This document shows positions 60,810 to 64,000 of a stretch of DNA of 64,000 bases, one piece after another. The translations under genes and the position numbers were made by a program. The stretch comes from Phlyctochytrium arcticum. Lineage: Eukaryota > Chytridiomycota > Chytridiomycetes > Chytridiales > Chytridiaceae. Location: positions 434,001-498,000 of the forward strand of contig JAHLKI010000002.1 of assembly GCA_025602905.1 (NCBI GenBank), in the 5' to 3' direction. The notes under the pieces were generated by a model that made no database searches, was not told where the DNA came from, and saw nothing but the letters and a program-made list of their open reading frames with translations. Position 1 is the stretch's first letter. Each line of letters starts with the position of its first letter.

Positions 60810-63701
60810 TTAATTACCTTCATCATCACCCACAAGTTCCTTGTCAATGTTGTTTGAAAAATGCTTCAGGGACTTGGTTGCAATCCACTGGTACATTGCT
60901 GTACATTGGCAGTTGAAGATCACGCAACCGCAAGCGGTCAGATCTTGCTTCAGCGAGTCTGATTTTAAGAAATCTCGCACTGTGACTTTTTTGGCCTTAC
61001 TGGGAGATGGCCCATTCGTAATGTCAGCAAGAGGGGTCTTCGCGACCGGCATTGGAACACTTTGAAACCCTTCAACATCGATGTGGTTGCCGAGATTTAC
61101 GAAGGGTTGACGGCGCAGCGGCAAAGGCAGAAGTGACTCCCGGATGGTAGCTAAGACTACCACGGGGATCTCTTCTGCGCTGGCTGGAGGGAGGTTTACC
61201 GTAGTGTTCCCTTTGTTGGTTGTAGCTGACCCGGAAGAGAGTACAGGGTTGGTGACGGGTGGGGCTGGAGCTGGAGGGCGGAGAATCAGGTTGTAATGCG
61301 GCAGAGCAGACGCATATGGAATCTTATCATGTTGTCCAACGACGTCAAAAGTGAACTGAGAAAGTGTGGAGAACAGGTCCTTGAGATACGCAACCATCCT
61401 CGGGACGACATCATCGGCTGCCTTTTCTAGCGGGGATAGGGCGGGAGTACGGGCCGGACCAGAGGTACCTGGCTCGACTTTGATTGGCGAAACTGGTTGT
61501 CCACGTAGCGCCAACTCCCTTTCTGTCATAGCCGCAAGCTGCTTGATGGCAGACTCACCCCTCATGGCGGTTATCAACATTGCCTTTCTTGAGACCTGCG
61601 CATTAGTATCTTGAAAGCGGATGGCGGCCCGGAGGATGGAGTGAAATACTTCCAAATCCTCACTTGAGAAAGTGGAGAAAAGGAAAGCCATTGCAACATC
61701 TTTTGGTAGGTGGGAGGGAAGCTTTTCTAAGAGACCAAGCTGGTAGAGGACAATGTTCACGTAGTTTTTCTTTCCCAAAAGAGTGAACAACGGGAACAGC
61801 CGCTTGAGGCACATCTTGATCTGTTCGAGATCCCCACTAGACAGTAAATACGGACAATCCACCGCAAGAGGAATGTGATCTTCGAAAAGCGAGATGATCG
61901 AATCCACCATCGCCTTGCGGACAGGTGTTGCCTTTATATTGCTGGATGCCGCCGCCTTGTAGGAACGCAAGACTTCCTTACGGCACTCTTGCCAAGCGGT
62001 CATAGAGAGGGCCAACATTGCCGTCCTGCGCTTTGGCCGCATGTTGATGGGAGCTGTGTTTTCCACGTCCGGATACCCGGCAACCCACAGCCGGTGTATG
62101 ATTGTCCAACCATGGACAAGGACTGCCTCCTGTATGTTCAGGGCTATATGCATATTGTCCGGGACCGGTAGGACGTGAGGCCTGAGATTACTATACTTGG
62201 CTGATCGCAGCAATTTGCTAGCGTACATCCAAACATAGTAATCGCCGGCCAAAACCACAGACTTACTAAATGAACCGTCTTTGTCAGGATAGTTGACTTT
62301 CGCCAAGAATGTCTCGATATTGTCCATCACTGGTTCCAAATCGAGAGCGGACTTCATAGGGTTGTTGTCGCTGCCGATATTGTGGAAATCCTCTTGCGAT
62401 CCGGCCTTGGTAGCCATACTGTAGGCGTACATTTTTTTGGACAAAACTTCACCGTTACGTAGTTCCGCATACGTCTGCGTTGCGGGAGCACACAGGACTG
62501 AGGGAATCCATGTTGTGTCCTGCAATACAGAAGCTAGAACATCGGTGATTGCAGGAGGAAGAGGTGGCAGTTCCCTGTGAAGCTTTACCGCATAGTTGGC
62601 GGTGGTCCTCGCACTCGTAAACTTTCCGGGTGCGTTTGCGGCATCTGGTACAGGGCGGACTTGACACCAATGGAAGTCATCAATGGTGACGACCAAGAGT
62701 GGGTCATGCTCCAAAATATCTTTCACAACGCGCTCGTGGGCCGTCATGATCATGTTGTTCATCCGCGTAATCGATTTTGACGGATGATAGCCCAGATTCA
62801 CCCGTGAAAGAAGCCGTTGGTCTGTGTGGGATCCCGTGATGAAGACAGATCCGATATATCGTTTGACGTAATCAGTCTTCCGGTCCATACACTGTCCCTC
62901 ATAGCATATGGCAAAGATCAAGTGCCGCTTCATTCGATCGTTGTAGAGAACAGAATACCGGCTTTCGTCATGTCCGACCATGAGTGACTTGAGCTCATAT
63001 AGGCGGGGATACTGAGCGACAAATTCATCCATCTCGACGAACGGATTTCCTCCGAACGGATGAGCAATGAAGTTGCGCATTTCTTGGTGAAAATCAGCAA
63101 GAGTCGCAGGAGATGGTCCTGATGTTTCAGAAATATCAACATCATCGCCTTCAGGTTCCGGAAGCTCGAAGTCCGTCATCAAGATGACACTGCCATTCGC
63201 AACCGCATCGACAACGTTGTCGTCACTGACTTGAGCGTTCACTGCTGCATCCACCACATTGTCGGTACTGATGCTGGCTTCCTGAATGGCCGCAACGTCA
63301 TTGGGTTGAGCAGGGATGATGGGCCTGACGGCGGGCTGTCGAATGATCCCTGCTTTGTACCAGCGGGTTCGACACGCATTGCAAGCATACGGATCAGCAG
63401 CTCCTGGTCCAACCTGGGGCCTCAAACGTGCCGCCCGAAGGCTGTCAAGTTCAGCCCAAATGAACTTGTGAAATCGGGTTGAGCTCTTGGTCCCGCAGCC
63501 GATGCATCCAGGGTTATAGCCATATTTGTTACCCCTCTTACCGGGTACCTGATCGTACCAGCTAAGTCCGTCTGAGACCTGGCGCTATATTGGTTGTAAT
63601 AAGAAGAAGTAAAAGAATGAGTGAACTGACTCCTACAGCCGGATAAAGGCTTGTTTTCGAGATCATGAAGATGCCCATCTCACCTTTCTTTTGGGCGGCA
63701 T
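60810..63701 (-). CDS. GATA-like zinc finger protein with transposase-like body (unrecognised family)
   Basis: Exon 1 (63701-63684) encodes MPPKRK and exon 2 (63578-60810) continues VSDGLSWYDQ, giving 928 residues. The join produces a PPKRKV nuclear-localisation signal. A Cys4 finger follows: CIGCGTKSS...(long loop)...CNACRTRWYK, close to the GATA-type CX2C...CNAC pattern. A large body contains VVTIDDFHWCQVRP, VLAGDYYVWMYASKLLR and LPVPDNMHIALNIQEAVLVHG. Acidic residues in strand-like contexts recall an RNase H-fold DDE transposase, and the C-terminus has a Pro-rich stretch and a CGCVIFNCQC cluster. I do not recognise the family. A fungal transposase or domesticated derivative is my best guess. 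The 105-bp intron has GTGAG...CCAG ends. The element's right boundary, if any, is outside or at the end of the window. Confidence 0.65.
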
Positions 63702-64000
63702 CCTGTCACTTGCGCGTCGTAATTCTAAAGATCCTGTGAGAGAGGTTCAGATAAAGTCACACAGCCTCCTTCTAATACCGGCTGAGGTGAGGTTTGAAAG
63801 TTTACTGGAGGTGTATAGTTGAAAAGATCGCGTGGAAATGGACAGATGGTGAACAAATGTTTTGCAATAACGTACAGTAAAACGGCGAGGTCGGATCTGC
63901 TTACTTAATGCCACAATGACTGTGCCTCCCTATAGTAAAAGTCGGGTTGCGCTGAGACCTCCATTACATACGCAGCACGCGCCACATTACCATCAACCAC
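63702..64000. other. window end, upstream of the zinc-finger gene
   Basis: These 299 bp should contain the promoter of the minus-strand zinc-finger gene. No further gene or clear terminal repeat is visible before the window ends. Confidence 0.4.

Noticed and set aside
1..64000. CRISPR array
   Set aside because: No regularly spaced short direct repeats with unique spacers were seen. The context is eukaryotic.

Overview
The window looks like nuclear DNA of a fungus. Genes are split by many short introns (43-105 bp) with GT...AG ends, and the housekeeping set is eukaryotic: P4-ATPase, NAC-beta, COG7, VPS51, ALKBH8-like and a hybrid histidine kinase. An alpha-tubulin acetyltransferase, an enzyme of stable or flagellar microtubules, together with fungal transposon types, points to a zoosporic (chytrid-like) fungus. 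That placement is inference.

Layout. Positions 1-18.2 kb are a compact host block: P4-ATPase (+), ATAT (-), NAC-beta (+), COG7 (-), VPS51 (+) and a membrane hybrid histidine kinase (-). COG7 and VPS51, two vesicle-tethering subunits, start 183 bp apart from a shared promoter. Positions 18.2-20.3 kb show no convincing gene. Positions 20.3-22.7 kb are an interleaved patchwork of decayed Fanzor (TnpB-like) and Helitron segments, ending at a perfect 68-bp palindrome.

Positions 22.8-38.9 kb hold the most interesting object: an AT-rich, gene-dense, integrated Polinton-like/virophage-like DNA virus. It has a probable major capsid protein, a probable penton/minor capsid protein, an A32/FtsK-type packaging ATPase, a retroviral-type integrase with a chromodomain, a tyrosine recombinase, a PrimPol-SF3 helicase in place of a protein-primed polymerase, a tRNA-like sequence, and several small proteins I cannot name. 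It is decaying: the recombinase has a frameshift, the helicase has a TGA inside Walker A, and a 5'-truncated Ty1/copia element sits exactly at the recombinase start. A diverged fragment of a second copy (integrase plus the proline-rich virion-like gene) lies at 44.7-46.8 kb and also ends at a long palindrome that shares an 11-bp core with the first.

Positions 39.2-42.4 kb carry an intron-containing DUF262/DUF1524 (GmrSD-like) gene, resembling bacterial type IV restriction enzymes. Positions 42.4-44.7 kb are repeat-bearing non-coding DNA. Positions 47.39-51.72 kb are a complete insertion bounded by 16-bp terminal inverted repeats and a perfect 9-bp target duplication. It contains a MULE transposase and a Ty3-like Gag-chromodomain ORF that has lost protease, RT, RNase H and the integrase core. 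Positions 51.7-59.6 kb are mostly unassigned apart from an ALKBH8-like gene. Positions 59.7-60.4 kb hold a low-complexity, possibly truncated ORF, and 60.8-63.7 kb a two-exon gene with a GATA-like zinc finger on a large transposase-like body.

Exon boundaries were worked out by hand from splice motifs and reading phase. They may be off by a base where noted.
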